A stretch of DNA of 42,135 nucleotides from Cloacimonetes bacterium UBA6097 (GCA_002435865.1 DIWV01000004.1:128834-170968), one strand, 5' to 3'. Counted from the first letter of the stretch, positions 25,882-35,443 are shown. Numbers and translations: made by a program. Notes: a model not told the origin generated them from the sequence alone.

Positions 25882-26535
25882 ATGGTAATAGTAGCAATTC
25901 TTTTAATACTGCTGTCTTACCTTTATGGATGTTTTTCTACAGCCAGGATACTGGCAAAAAGCTTCCGTTCACTCAATATCTATAAAGTCGGCACCGGTTT
26001 TGCCGATACAGAAAACATCTACACTAATCTCAGCAAGCCGTTAGGGGTATTGACCGGCGCATTAGATGTAACCAAAAGCTATGCTTATCTTTATTTTCTA
26101 AAAGTAATCCTGGAAACAATGGATAAAATGGCTATACCGCCTGATTTAAGTGTGCTTTATTCTGCAGATTTAATGATGCTTTATGGCGTTGCGATGCTGA
26201 TTGGGCACTGCCTGCCGCTAACTAACCACCTGCGCGGCGGAAGAGGAATCTTTACCTATATGGGCATTATAGCATTCTTCGCCTTTTCACCAGCTTTGTT
26301 TACTGGAATTTTTGCTATTCTGCTCGTAACAATCTTTAAGCAGATTAGATTTGCCCAGTATTCGATTGTGATTTTACCGGTACTGCTCACACAACTTTGT
26401 TCATCTTTTCCGTTTTGTTCCATAATCATAACAGTGGAGAACATTGTTCCGCTTTTTACAACCAAGTTGTTGGGGATTGCCATCCTGATGGGCATCCTAA
26501 ACTTTATCGTATCCAAGAAATTAGGTGAGTTCTAA
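25882..26535 (+). CDS. Divergent PlsY-like glycerol-3-phosphate acyltransferase
   Basis: 217 residues, several transmembrane helices. It aligns with PlsY, which transfers acyl from acyl-phosphate to glycerol-3-phosphate: SYLYGCFSTARILAKSF matches motif 1, DVTKSY the D..KG block, and GHCLPLTNHLRGGRGIFT the GHxxP...GGKG motif. Two usual features are altered: GSGNxGATN reads GTGFADTENIYTN, and GGKG reads GGRG. It may be a second, altered PlsY, with the standard one elsewhere, or have a changed substrate. The frame is intact. It lies in a run with a PAP2 phosphatase, so a lipid-related role is plausible. Confidence 0.75.
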   Translation: MVIVAILLILLSYLYGCFSTARILAKSFRSLNIYKVGTGFADTENIYTNLSKPLGVLTGALDVTKSYAYLYFLKVILETMDKMAIPPDLSVLYSADLMMLYGVAMLIGHCLPLTNHLRGGRGIFTYMGIIAFFAFSPALFTGIFAILLVTIFKQIRFAQYSIVILPVLLTQLCSSFPFCSIIITVENIVPLFTTKLLGIAILMGILNFIVSKKLGEF

Positions 26536-26556
26536 AATCTGTTACAGGTAGGATTT

Positions 26557-27675
26557 ATGATAGAAGTGCGTCCAGTCCAATCCAAAGCAGACCTGAATAG
26601 TTTTATTATGCTGCCATTCAGGCTTTATAAAGATGATCCCAACTGGGTTCCACCTCTCATCAGTGAACAGAAGAAGTTTTTTGACCCCAAACATAACGGG
26701 TATTATGACCATTCAGAAGTAATCCTCTTTCTTGCCTGTGAGGGTAATAAAGTAATAGGCAGGATATCTGCCCAGACTAATACACAGCACAATATCGAGC
26801 ATAAGGATAAAGTCGGTTTCTTTGGTTTTTTTGAATGCGAAGACAACCAGGAAGCAGCAGACAAGCTTTTTGCCAAAGCGCTTGAATGGAATAAGAGCAA
26901 AGGAATGGATACCCTGCGCGGTCCCATGAACTTCTCCGTGAATGAAGAATGCGGACTTTTAGTAGATGGTTTTGATACACCTCCCTATATTATGATGACG
27001 CACCATTTGCCGTATTATGAAAAACTTCTGACCAAAGCAGGATTTTACAAAGCCAAAGATTTATATGCTTTTTATCATAAAGTTACATCTCTCCCGGAAA
27101 AGATTGAAAAAGCAGCCAAGTATGTAATGAAGCGCAACAGCTTTACCGTCAGGACGCTTTCCAGGAATAAAAAGCAGCAAAAAGCAGATATCCTTACTAT
27201 ATTTGACATTTACCGTAAAGCCTGGCAATATAACTGGGGCGCAGTTCCTCTGACGGAAGGTGAATTAAATCATCTGGTAAAAACCCTGCTGCCTATTATT
27301 GAACCGGACTTGGTACTGATTGCAGAAGTGAATGGTGTTCCGGCAGGTTTTTCACTTTCCATGATGAATTACAATGAAGTTCTTAAGGTAATGAAAGGCA
27401 GAGTAAATCCCGTCACAATGATAAAAGCATATTTCAAATCCAAACATATAACCACTGCCAGGACGATTACCATGGGTGTTATTAAAGAATACCAAAACAG
27501 AGGTATTGATCTTGTATTCCATTATTATTCATTTAAAAGCGGTATTCCCATGGGAATAAAGGAAGGTGAGATATCCTGGGTTCTGGAAGACAACGTAATG
27601 ATGATCAGGGAAGCGGAAATGTTTGATGCCAGGATATATAAGACTTACCGCATATACGATAAAGCGATAGTATGA
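26557..27675 (+). CDS. GNAT-like protein, YghO-type
   Basis: 372 residues. The N-terminal part opens MIEVRPVQSKADLNSFIMLP, then FRLYKDDPNWVPPLISEQKK and VIGRISAQTNTQHN. The middle has LRGPMNFSVNEECGLLVDGF and PPYIMMTHHLPYYEKLL, and the C-terminal part has AEVNGVPAGFSLSMMNYNEV and TARTITMGVIKEYQNRGID. These match a widespread family with a GNAT fold, similar to E. coli YghO, of unknown substrate. The stop overlaps the next gene by four bases (ATGA), so the PAP2 protein is translationally coupled. Confidence 0.8.
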   Translation: MIEVRPVQSKADLNSFIMLPFRLYKDDPNWVPPLISEQKKFFDPKHNGYYDHSEVILFLACEGNKVIGRISAQTNTQHNIEHKDKVGFFGFFECEDNQEAADKLFAKALEWNKSKGMDTLRGPMNFSVNEECGLLVDGFDTPPYIMMTHHLPYYEKLLTKAGFYKAKDLYAFYHKVTSLPEKIEKAAKYVMKRNSFTVRTLSRNKKQQKADILTIFDIYRKAWQYNWGAVPLTEGELNHLVKTLLPIIEPDLVLIAEVNGVPAGFSLSMMNYNEVLKVMKGRVNPVTMIKAYFKSKHITTARTITMGVIKEYQNRGIDLVFHYYSFKSGIPMGIKEGEISWVLEDNVMMIREAEMFDARIYKTYRIYDKAIV

Positions 27676-28613
27676 AGCAAACTGCAATAACCGTAAGATT
27701 CAAGGGAATAGACTGGACGACACTGTTTTTCTGTGCCTGGATGCTTATCCTGATTAGTTTCGGTTGGGCTAAAGTAACTCATCCCATGACGCACTTTGTC
27801 AGTTACTTAACAATAGTGGCTGGGATTTTGATGCTGTTGTGGGTGACAGAGTTTTTCCGGGAGTTTGCCAAACCGGAAAACTGTCCCAGCGATGCCTGTA
27901 AGATAATGAGACCGCGCGTGCTCAACGTATTGCTGTTTATCAGGAACTATTACCCCGTTCTTTTGTTCCTGTATTTCTTCGAATCGGCGTCTGTAACAAA
28001 TAAAGTATTCTTTTCTGATTGGCTGGATCCCTTCTTTATGAAGATCGACTATTCTATTTTTGGCTATCTGCCATCCATGGAATGGGGTATCAGGTTCAGT
28101 AATTTCTGGATAAAGGAATTCCTGTATTTTGCTTACTTTTGCTACTATCCAATGATAGTTGGCTTGCCAGTTTATTTTTATATCAAACAAAGAAAGGCTT
28201 TGGATGAAGTGGTGTTTGTTCTGTCATTTGTCTTTTATATCTGTTATTTTATCTATTCATGGCTGCCAGTTATCGGAGGCAGGTTTATACCGTTGGCGAT
28301 GGAATGGTCAAAACAGTCAGAAGGTGGAGTTTTCACTGCAATAATGGCTTTTATTTATACCAAGTCACCTCATCTGGGAGGTGCATTTCCCAGTTCACAC
28401 ATTGCTATAGCACTGGTTCTTTCTATGCTGGCTTTCAAATATTTCAGAAAGCTGGGATATACCTTATTGGCGATTACTTTCTTTCTGGCAATTGCAACAG
28501 TATATTGTCACTACCACTGGTTTATCGATGCTGTTTTCGGCATCATCACAGGTCTGCTTGGATATTTGCTTGCCCAAACTGTCTATCTACATCTATCGGA
28601 GAAACAAAGATGA
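27672..28613 (+). CDS. PAP2-family membrane phosphatase (PAP2_3/AUR1-like)
   Basis: 313 residues with several predicted transmembrane helices. The phosphatase motifs are GGAFPSSHIAIAL (~237) and CHYHWFIDAVFGIITG (~278), equivalent to the SGH and SxxxxHxxxD motifs of the PAP2 superfamily. The earlier KQSEGGVF region would supply the first motif. The long N-terminal part and ordering are like the AUR1/inositol-phosphotransferase group. Substrate unknown; a lipid phosphate or phospholipid headgroup is likely by family. The start overlaps the previous gene and the end overlaps the next, both by ATGA. Confidence 0.82.
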   Translation: MKQTAITVRFKGIDWTTLFFCAWMLILISFGWAKVTHPMTHFVSYLTIVAGILMLLWVTEFFREFAKPENCPSDACKIMRPRVLNVLLFIRNYYPVLLFLYFFESASVTNKVFFSDWLDPFFMKIDYSIFGYLPSMEWGIRFSNFWIKEFLYFAYFCYYPMIVGLPVYFYIKQRKALDEVVFVLSFVFYICYFIYSWLPVIGGRFIPLAMEWSKQSEGGVFTAIMAFIYTKSPHLGGAFPSSHIAIALVLSMLAFKYFRKLGYTLLAITFFLAIATVYCHYHWFIDAVFGIITGLLGYLLAQTVYLHLSEKQR

Positions 28614-29674
28614 CAAAGAATAAAACTTTTTTAACCATATTGCTTTGCCTTGGTATTACAGGCATTTTGGCACAGGTTCAACCCCTGCCTGTTCAATCCT
28701 ATGATTACCATATTCCTGCCAATAACATTTCTCCCATTACTTTGGGAATGGGAGGAATTAATCTGACTCATTCAACAGATATTTTGGCATCGTATGATAA
28801 TCCTGCCTTACTGGCAAATAACAGCACAACTGCTTTTGCCACTACTTTTCGACTGAAAAACACAGAAGATATGTTGTTTTCTGAGATAATACAAGCCAGT
28901 AACCTGCTTAAAGACAAGCAGTTTATGTATTATACCCTGGTTACTAAAAATGCTGCTTGGAGCTATCATCCGGTTGCCAGCACACATATCAGCAGATTAT
29001 ACAATATCTATGATACCCAATATAGCGAATATTATGATTATCAGCTTGATAAACTGCAGCTTTCCATTGCAGCAAAAGACGAGAAGTATACCAAGCTTGC
29101 CGGTGGATTGAATATCAAATACCTCACGGGAAGACTCGTTTACCTTAAACAAAGAAGAATTTCATCTAATAGCTGGGTCACAGAAGGAGCCCTGATTGAC
29201 GACAAAGTAAAAGGTATTTCAGGAGATATAGGATTCAGTTGGGTTGAAGATAAATACACATGGGGAGCGTGTTTATATGATGTGCTATCCCGGTTATGGT
29301 GGGAAAATTACGATTCCAAAAGCTTGCAGAGAAGAGCAGCCATAGGTTTTCAGTATAATGTTCCCAATCTTGCCCTGTTGGCTTCCATACAAAGCAAAGT
29401 ATCCAATTCCCCGGAAACGACTTATCATTTTGGCTTGGTCAGAAACTTTTCATGGAAAAGAGAATCCGCTGAAAACAACAAAACTATTGAACAAAACCTT
29501 GTTATCCGTACAGGTCTTTTCAGTAAAGACTTTAACGGTACAGAAAACATAAACTATACTTTGGGTTCAGGCTATAATTACAACATGTTCCGGGTTGATT
29601 TTGCTCTTACAAACGTAGGAATGAGGCTCAAAGACAGTCAATATCTATTCTCAGTTGGCATCGGTATTCAGTAA
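28610..29674 (+). CDS. Outer-membrane beta-barrel protein, PorV/PorQ-like
   Basis: 354 residues from the ATG at 28610, which overlaps the PAP2 stop (ATGA) and has GGAG upstream; the open frame extends further upstream, but that part lies inside the PAP2 gene. A signal peptide (TFLTILLCLGITGILAQ) is followed by SPITLGMGGINLTHSTDILA and SYDNPALLANNSTTAFATTF, a pattern common to FCB-group barrel proteins of the PorV/PorQ/FadL kind. Many alternating beta strands follow and the protein ends in SVGIGIQ. The exact family is not recognised. Confidence 0.75.
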   Translation: MTKNKTFLTILLCLGITGILAQVQPLPVQSYDYHIPANNISPITLGMGGINLTHSTDILASYDNPALLANNSTTAFATTFRLKNTEDMLFSEIIQASNLLKDKQFMYYTLVTKNAAWSYHPVASTHISRLYNIYDTQYSEYYDYQLDKLQLSIAAKDEKYTKLAGGLNIKYLTGRLVYLKQRRISSNSWVTEGALIDDKVKGISGDIGFSWVEDKYTWGACLYDVLSRLWWENYDSKSLQRRAAIGFQYNVPNLALLASIQSKVSNSPETTYHFGLVRNFSWKRESAENNKTIEQNLVIRTGLFSKDFNGTENINYTLGSGYNYNMFRVDFALTNVGMRLKDSQYLFSVGIGIQ

Positions 29675-29676
29675 AC

Positions 29677-31629
29677 ATGTTTCAATTGTCTTTTCTCAAC
29701 ACCGGCTTGCTCATCTTAGCAGCAGCGACAGTAATTCCCCTCATTATCTGGCTGCTTGCCAAGAAAAAACCACGCCAGATTATCTTCAGCACCATACGTT
29801 TTATTAAAAATACTGAAAAAGAGCAGAAAAACCGTACTCAGCTAAAGAATATCCTGCTTCTGATAATAAGGATGCTGATAATTCTGATGATTGTATTAGC
29901 AGCCAGCAGACCCTCTCTACGGATTCCCAATCTCAAACCTGCCAGGAAGCACCCTCCCACGGCAATAGCTATTGTTCTGGATACTTCTTTCAGCATGGAT
30001 TACACAGCAGACAGCAAATCTACACTGGAAAAAGCCAAGAACGCTATTCTGGATATCAATAAACGCATTAATCCGCAGGATTTGACTATTCTTATCACAT
30101 CAGATGAAAGCTGGAACAAAATGAATTCATTACTGCAGCCTGGTAAACTGTCAGAGAATGTAATTAATTCAGTTAAAAGCACCTGGCTGCCCCTAACCAT
30201 GGATAAAATGCTGGAATATGCTTTAGAAAAGCTTAAAGAAAGCCAATTTACAAATAGAGAAATATATCTGCTAACCGATGGACAGGCTCAGACAATGCCC
30301 GAAAAGCTGGAAATTCCGTTAATTATGATTCCATTACCTAAACCCATTCCCTGGGATAATATCAGTTGCACAAATGCCAAACCAGTTATGCAGCTAACCA
30401 ATAAGCAACAGGTGCAGACAATTCAGTTTGATGTTGTAAATCACGGTAATTCTGTTCGCAGGGATGTCCTTATCAGGATAGATTTTAACGGTGTTAAATC
30501 AGCAGAAAAATTTGTCACGCTTCAACCAGGACAAAAGCTGACAGAATCATTGCCTGTGGAAGTTATGTCTTCCGGGTGGCAGAGCGGATTTGTAGAAGTA
30601 TTGGATGAAAAACTCACTGCTGATAACCGCTGCTGGTTTTCCTTTCATTTTGACCTGCATCCCAATATCGGAGTAATCACTCAAAGAAACTCGCTTCCAA
30701 TGATTTTGCAATCTGTTTTATCTGTCTTTGCCACACCCCAGGGTTCAGTTAAACTACTGTCTCCAAGTCAGGTAAACTTCCAGCAGTTAAAAGATTACAG
30801 CCTGCTGGTTGTGTATGACGCAGGAGAGTTTACTCCCAGATTGAGGGAATTTCTGCAGACTGCTGGAAAAGCAAGAATGGGTGTTTTGTTTGTTGCTGAT
30901 GTTGATTTAAAGCCGGATTGGAAAGCATATTTTACCCAGAAGTTTGGCCTTCAAATCAAACAATTTACTAAAGAAACAATCCCAATTTCTTATGTAAATC
31001 CATATCATCCTATCACATCCCTGATAGATGCAAAGCAACTGACCAGGAGTTCAATCACTGATTTCTGGTCTGTCCAGAGTACCGGTTCCGGTAATGTTCT
31101 GCTTTCGACATCTAACTCCAGTCTTGCAGTTGCGGGAGAAAACAGCCTTATCTGGTTATTTGATCCCCAAAGTATGAAAAACCGTTTCTTCCTGGAAGCA
31201 GCTTTTCCTGTTTTTGCCTTTAGAAGCCTGCAGTATCTCAGCAATGCTCAGTTTGAGTCGGAACAATACACAGTGGGACAAGTCCTTTCTGCAGATGAGA
31301 TTGTTGAACCTGATGGTGAGAAGACTGAACTCAACGGCAATTCCTACAAAACCTACGAACCCGGAATATACACAATAAACTGGCATGGCAGCAATAGTCA
31401 AAGCATTGCCATTCAACCCGATAATAAAGAAAGCATATATAATCCCCTTGTATTACCTAAGAATAATAATTATCATATACTTGGCAGCCAGTGGCAGGAA
31501 CAGATATTCTTATCAAGATTAGGTCATGATATCTGGAAATATCTTCTGCTTGCTGCTCTTTTCCTGCTCTTTCTGGAAATACTGATTGTGAAGAGCGAAG
31601 AATGGAAAACAGGTTCCAGGCACACCTGA
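29677..31629 (+). CDS. BatA-like/vWA membrane protein
   Basis: 650 residues. The N-terminus has the two-helix BatA layout: LNTGLLILAAATVIPLIIWL, KKKPRQIIFSTIRFI, KNILLLIIRMLIILMIVLAA, then SRPSLR. A von Willebrand A domain follows with the metal site DTSFSMDY (DxSxS, ~100) and REIYLLTDGQAQ. The middle part has beta-rich modules, one resembling a GATase/DUF4159-type fold (~340-430). A C-terminal transmembrane helix (YLLLAALFLLFLEILIV) ends before a basic tail. Related proteins in Bacteroidetes are called aerotolerance-related, but function here is unknown. The start follows the previous stop after two bases. Confidence 0.85.
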   Translation: MFQLSFLNTGLLILAAATVIPLIIWLLAKKKPRQIIFSTIRFIKNTEKEQKNRTQLKNILLLIIRMLIILMIVLAASRPSLRIPNLKPARKHPPTAIAIVLDTSFSMDYTADSKSTLEKAKNAILDINKRINPQDLTILITSDESWNKMNSLLQPGKLSENVINSVKSTWLPLTMDKMLEYALEKLKESQFTNREIYLLTDGQAQTMPEKLEIPLIMIPLPKPIPWDNISCTNAKPVMQLTNKQQVQTIQFDVVNHGNSVRRDVLIRIDFNGVKSAEKFVTLQPGQKLTESLPVEVMSSGWQSGFVEVLDEKLTADNRCWFSFHFDLHPNIGVITQRNSLPMILQSVLSVFATPQGSVKLLSPSQVNFQQLKDYSLLVVYDAGEFTPRLREFLQTAGKARMGVLFVADVDLKPDWKAYFTQKFGLQIKQFTKETIPISYVNPYHPITSLIDAKQLTRSSITDFWSVQSTGSGNVLLSTSNSSLAVAGENSLIWLFDPQSMKNRFFLEAAFPVFAFRSLQYLSNAQFESEQYTVGQVLSADEIVEPDGEKTELNGNSYKTYEPGIYTINWHGSNSQSIAIQPDNKESIYNPLVLPKNNNYHILGSQWQEQIFLSRLGHDIWKYLLLAALFLLFLEILIVKSEEWKTGSRHT

Positions 31630-31647
31630 TTTCAGGGGAGGTAACTT

Positions 31648-33504
31648 ATGTATCTGGAAAAAGTTAAGAAACCCATAGATATCAGGAACCTTACTCCTGA
31701 AGAACTGAAACTGCTGGCATTTGAAGTACGTAACAGGATTATAGAAGTTACTTCCAAAAACGGGGGACACCTCGCTCCCAGTTTGGGTACTGTAGACCTC
31801 ACAATTGCTCTTTTGAAGGTATTTTCTCCTCCACTCGATTCTGTTATCTGGGACGTAAGCCATCAGGCTTATGCCTGGAAGATACTCACCGGAAGGAACG
31901 ACAGATTTGATACAATCAGGACATTGGGTGGATTGAGCGGTTTTACCAGCCGGGCTGAAAGTGAATATGATGCTTTCGGAACAGGGCATAGCAGTACATC
32001 TGTTTCTGCAGCTTTGGGCATAGCTTGCGGCAGGGATTTAATGAAAGAAAAAGGGCATTGCATCGCAATAATCGGCGATGGAGCTTTAACCGGCGGCATG
32101 TCTTTTGAAGCCTTAAACCATTCAGGACATCTGCAAAAAGACAAGTTCCTGGTCATTCTTAACGATAACGAAATGTCTATTTCTGCCAATGTAGGCGGTC
32201 TGCAGAAATATATGGCACGAATGTTGGTCAGCAAACCCTATAATACACTAAAGAAGCAGGTTTGGGACCTTAGCTCAAGCTTGCCTAAAAACATCCGCAG
32301 CAAATTTATTTACGGTGCCCAAAAGCTGGAAGAAAGCGTTATGAATATCCTCGTTCCGAACATCATTTTTGAGGATTTGGGATTCAAATATATCGGTCCG
32401 ATAGATGGGCACAATATCCCGCAATTGCTAAGCATTTTCCACAGGGTAAAGCACAATATGGTGGGTCCAGTCCTGGTGCATGTTGTTACTAAAAAAGGTA
32501 AAGGTTATGCTCCTGCAGAAAAGGATTCGTCACTGTTTCACGGTATTGGTCCCTTTAATTCTGAAAGCGGGGATGTTGTCTGTACAGGTAAGGAAAGCTG
32601 GTCGGAAGTCATGGGTAAAAGCCTGTGCAAAATTGCTGAAAACAAGAAAGAAGTTGTTGCAATTACGGCAGCTATGACCACAGGAACGGGACTTACTGAA
32701 TTTGAGCACAAATATCCAACCCGTTTCTATGATGTCGGCATAGCAGAACAGCATGCTGTAACGTTTGCCGCAGGATTGGCAGTTAAAGGTCTAAAACCTT
32801 TCTTTGCAGTCTATTCCACATTCCTGCAGCGTGCACTGGACCAGGTTATCCATGACGTTGCACTGCAGAAACTGCCTGTCGTATTTTGTATCGACCGTGC
32901 AGGTCTGGTAGGCGAAGACGGCGCTACACATCACGGAGCATTTGATATTTCCTACCTCAATTTTATTCCCAATCTTGTCATTCTTGCTCCTTCCAATGCT
33001 GAAGAACTGGACGCTATGATGAATTGGGCAGCTGATTATAAAGACGGTCCGGTAGCCATACGTTATCCACGCGGTACAGCTTTTTGCCTTGGTAAAAAGA
33101 TAAATAAGTTTGAACCCGGTAAAGCAGAAGTTATTGCCAAAGGCAAAGACATAGCCATTCTATCTGTCGGAAGCGCTTTTCCGCTGGCGGTAGATGTAGT
33201 TAACCAACTGCAGGCAAAAGATCTTAATCCCTACTTTATTAATGTCCGCAGTATCAAACCTATGGATACTAAACTACTGGATACTCTTGGCAAAAACTGC
33301 AAACGCATCTTCACGATAGAGCCCAATGCTTTGATTGGCGGTTTTGGTTCTTCAGTGCGTGATTATTTGTCAGAAAGCAAGGCAAAGGTAACTTCCTTCG
33401 GCTATCCGGACAGGTTTATACCGCATGGCAGCATGGATGAACTCAATAAACTGACAGAGTTTACAGCAGAGGACATTTTCAGGCAGATATGCGCTTTAAT
33501 CTGA
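31648..33504 (+). CDS. dxs: 1-Deoxy-D-xylulose-5-phosphate synthase
   Basis: First enzyme of the MEP pathway to isoprenoids, joining pyruvate and glyceraldehyde-3-phosphate with thiamine diphosphate. 618 residues, near normal length. Visible motifs are GHSSTSVSAALGIA, the TPP site IGDGALTGGMSFEALNH with the Asn in ILNDNEMSISANVGG, the catalytic-domain VGIAEQHAVTFAAG, DRAGLVGEDGATHHGAFD and YPRGTAF. The N-terminal GGHLAPSLGTVDLTIAL is complete. GGGGAGG precedes the ATG. The stop overlaps mnmE by 16 bases. Confidence 0.97.
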   Translation: MYLEKVKKPIDIRNLTPEELKLLAFEVRNRIIEVTSKNGGHLAPSLGTVDLTIALLKVFSPPLDSVIWDVSHQAYAWKILTGRNDRFDTIRTLGGLSGFTSRAESEYDAFGTGHSSTSVSAALGIACGRDLMKEKGHCIAIIGDGALTGGMSFEALNHSGHLQKDKFLVILNDNEMSISANVGGLQKYMARMLVSKPYNTLKKQVWDLSSSLPKNIRSKFIYGAQKLEESVMNILVPNIIFEDLGFKYIGPIDGHNIPQLLSIFHRVKHNMVGPVLVHVVTKKGKGYAPAEKDSSLFHGIGPFNSESGDVVCTGKESWSEVMGKSLCKIAENKKEVVAITAAMTTGTGLTEFEHKYPTRFYDVGIAEQHAVTFAAGLAVKGLKPFFAVYSTFLQRALDQVIHDVALQKLPVVFCIDRAGLVGEDGATHHGAFDISYLNFIPNLVILAPSNAEELDAMMNWAADYKDGPVAIRYPRGTAFCLGKKINKFEPGKAEVIAKGKDIAILSVGSAFPLAVDVVNQLQAKDLNPYFINVRSIKPMDTKLLDTLGKNCKRIFTIEPNALIGGFGSSVRDYLSESKAKVTSFGYPDRFIPHGSMDELNKLTEFTAEDIFRQICALI

Positions 33505-34895
33505 CCGATACAATAGCTGCAATAGCTACACCTGCAGGCACTTCTGCCCTGTCAATAATCCGCGTTAGTGGTAGTAACGCAATTTCAATCGTCAGCAGCA
33601 TCTTTTCTGAAAAAGACAAACTCTCAAACGCATCAGGCTATCAGGCAGTGCATGGTTATATAGTTGATAGTGAAGATATTATAGACGAAGTAATGTGTCT
33701 GGTCTACCGCAATCCCCAAAGCTATACGAGTGAGGATATGGTTGAAATAAGTGGTCACGGTAATCCTGACCTTTGCAACCGCATCCTGCAATTACTTCTG
33801 AAGCAATGCCGTATGGCAGAACCTGGTGAATTCACCTTCCGTGCTTTTATGAACCATAAGCTCGATTTAGCACAGGCAGAAGCGGTAAGCGACCTTATTC
33901 ATGCCCAGACTGCCAAAGCTGAAATTTCTGCCCTTAATCAGCTTAAAGGTAACCTCTCTAATGAAATATCTAACATTATTAAAGAACTCACAGACAGCCG
34001 AATCCAGTTTGAGCTTTCCATAGATTTTTCTGATCAGGATTTGCCTGAGCTCGGTTTGGATAAAGTGACAGAAAAACTGGAACAAAGTTATAATAAACTA
34101 AAAGAACTATACCAAAACGGCAGACAGGGCAAAATGCTGCGCGATGGTTTTACCGTCTGTCTCAGCGGAGCGCCTAATGTAGGTAAATCCTCTGTATTCA
34201 ATAAATTCCTTGAGCAAAACCGTGCCATTGTAACGCCTGAACCCGGAACAACCAGGGATTACCTGGAAGAATGGCTTTCCCTTGATGGTTATCCAGTTAA
34301 ACTGATTGACACTGCAGGTCTCAGGACTACCAAAAACCAGGTGGAAAAGATAGGAATAGAACGCACCAAAGAGCTTATAAGTAGTGCAGATATGACTATT
34401 TATCTAACCGACCCGGACACACTGAATAAAGATTTGGCAGACAATACGCTGATTTATGACTCCAAAACAATCTGTGTGCTTAACAAGGTCGATTTATTGA
34501 ACTTCGATAGTCTTCCTGACAGTCAAATCTGGAAAGAATACCTGAGTGGAACAAAGTTTGGCTTTGTTCCAAAATCAAAGGTTAAAATCTATCCCTGCTC
34601 CACCTATTTTGCTGAGGGTATAAATGCTTTGAAAGAGCAGATTATAGCCAGAATATCACTTCCTGACACGCAGCTTTCTTCCATCCTTGTTACAAATACC
34701 AGACATCTGGCTGCCATAGAAAAAGCTATAGAATCATTGTCAAAAGCCCTGCAGGCAATATCTGACTTTGCCGGTTACGAATTTATTGCCTTTGACCTGA
34801 TAGAAGCAGTTTCATCTCTTTCAGAAATCACCGGGGCAGTAACTACCGATGACATGCTCGACCGAATTTTTTCCTCTTTCTGCATAGGCAAGTAA
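33489..34895 (+). CDS. mnmE: tRNA modification GTPase MnmE
   Basis: Works with MnmG to modify the wobble uridine of several tRNAs. 468 residues. The N-terminal tetrahydrofolate-binding domain starts DTIAAIATPAGTSALSIIRV and has HGYIVDSEDIIDEVM and GEFTFRAFMNHKLDLAQAEA. The G domain has GAPNVGKSSVFN (~229), TTRDYLEEWL, DTAGLR and NKVDLL. The C-terminal domain ends with the conserved FCIGK. The ATG lies inside the end of dxs, consistent with coupling. Last gene of the run that starts with yggS. Confidence 0.97.
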   Translation: MRFNLTDTIAAIATPAGTSALSIIRVSGSNAISIVSSIFSEKDKLSNASGYQAVHGYIVDSEDIIDEVMCLVYRNPQSYTSEDMVEISGHGNPDLCNRILQLLLKQCRMAEPGEFTFRAFMNHKLDLAQAEAVSDLIHAQTAKAEISALNQLKGNLSNEISNIIKELTDSRIQFELSIDFSDQDLPELGLDKVTEKLEQSYNKLKELYQNGRQGKMLRDGFTVCLSGAPNVGKSSVFNKFLEQNRAIVTPEPGTTRDYLEEWLSLDGYPVKLIDTAGLRTTKNQVEKIGIERTKELISSADMTIYLTDPDTLNKDLADNTLIYDSKTICVLNKVDLLNFDSLPDSQIWKEYLSGTKFGFVPKSKVKIYPCSTYFAEGINALKEQIIARISLPDTQLSSILVTNTRHLAAIEKAIESLSKALQAISDFAGYEFIAFDLIEAVSSLSEITGAVTTDDMLDRIFSSFCIGK

Positions 34896-34909
34896 ACCAT
34901 CATTCTTAT

Positions 34910-34952
34910 CTTACTTGAATTTTGGAATACTTAAAGCGACACTTCAAGTAAG
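34910..34952. other. Inverted repeat after mnmE
   Basis: CTTACTTGAA (34910-34919) and TTCAAGTAAG (34943-34952) are perfect reverse complements, separated by 23 bases. There is no T-run, so it is not a standard terminator. It lies between mnmE and the carbamoyltransferase cassette and could be a protein-binding site or the edge of an inserted segment. Confidence 0.6.
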
Positions 34953-35048
34953 TTATATGCTGCATTTTACAGCAAATTCGAATTTGATTGACAGATTGGA
35001 TAGGATTTAATTCAGTACAAAAAAAAATCAATAGGATAAATAAATTTC

Positions 35049-35432
35049 ATGAAATGGAATACAATTGACAAACATCAATGCAAAGATTCTGCGTTTGCTT
35101 TAATCTTATTGTTACTGATTATTTACTTTACTTCTAATCATGTTTTGTTGTTAAAAATAGTTATAGTGACGTCAATAATTGCCATGGTTTTTCCTGAACT
35201 ATTTCGTCCTTTTGCTTTTATATGGTTCCAACTGTCGAAACTTTTAGGAATGTTTATTCCTAAAATTGTGTTAACTTTAATCTTTATTGTTTTTGTTGTC
35301 CCTGTTGGTATCTTTAGAAGATTAATTGGGAAAGATGACATGAAACTAAATGAATGGAAGAAATCCCATACTAGTGTTTTTAATACCAAGAATCACTTAT
35401 ATACACAAGAAGATTTTAACAATCCATTTTAA
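35049..35432 (+). CDS. SxtJ-family small membrane protein
   Basis: 127 residues. Two or three transmembrane segments (FALILLLLIIYFTS, LLLKIVIVTSIIAMVFP and IPKIVLTLIFIVFVVPVGIF) surround a conserved PELFRPFAFIWFQLSKLLG block, followed by FRRLIGKDDMKLNEW. This matches the SxtJ family, named from the saxitoxin cluster and often found beside DUF5989 and carbamoyltransferase genes, as here. Its role is not established. It is notably AT-rich compared with mnmE before it. The next gene begins 11 bases after its stop. Confidence 0.8.
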   Translation: MKWNTIDKHQCKDSAFALILLLLIIYFTSNHVLLLKIVIVTSIIAMVFPELFRPFAFIWFQLSKLLGMFIPKIVLTLIFIVFVVPVGIFRRLIGKDDMKLNEWKKSHTSVFNTKNHLYTQEDFNNPF

Positions 35433-35443
35433 GGAATGATATT

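Noticed and set aside
28259..28609. Upstream extension of the barrel protein
   Set aside because: It overlaps the PAP2 gene in another frame; the ATG at 28610 gives a signal peptide and an ATGA overlap.
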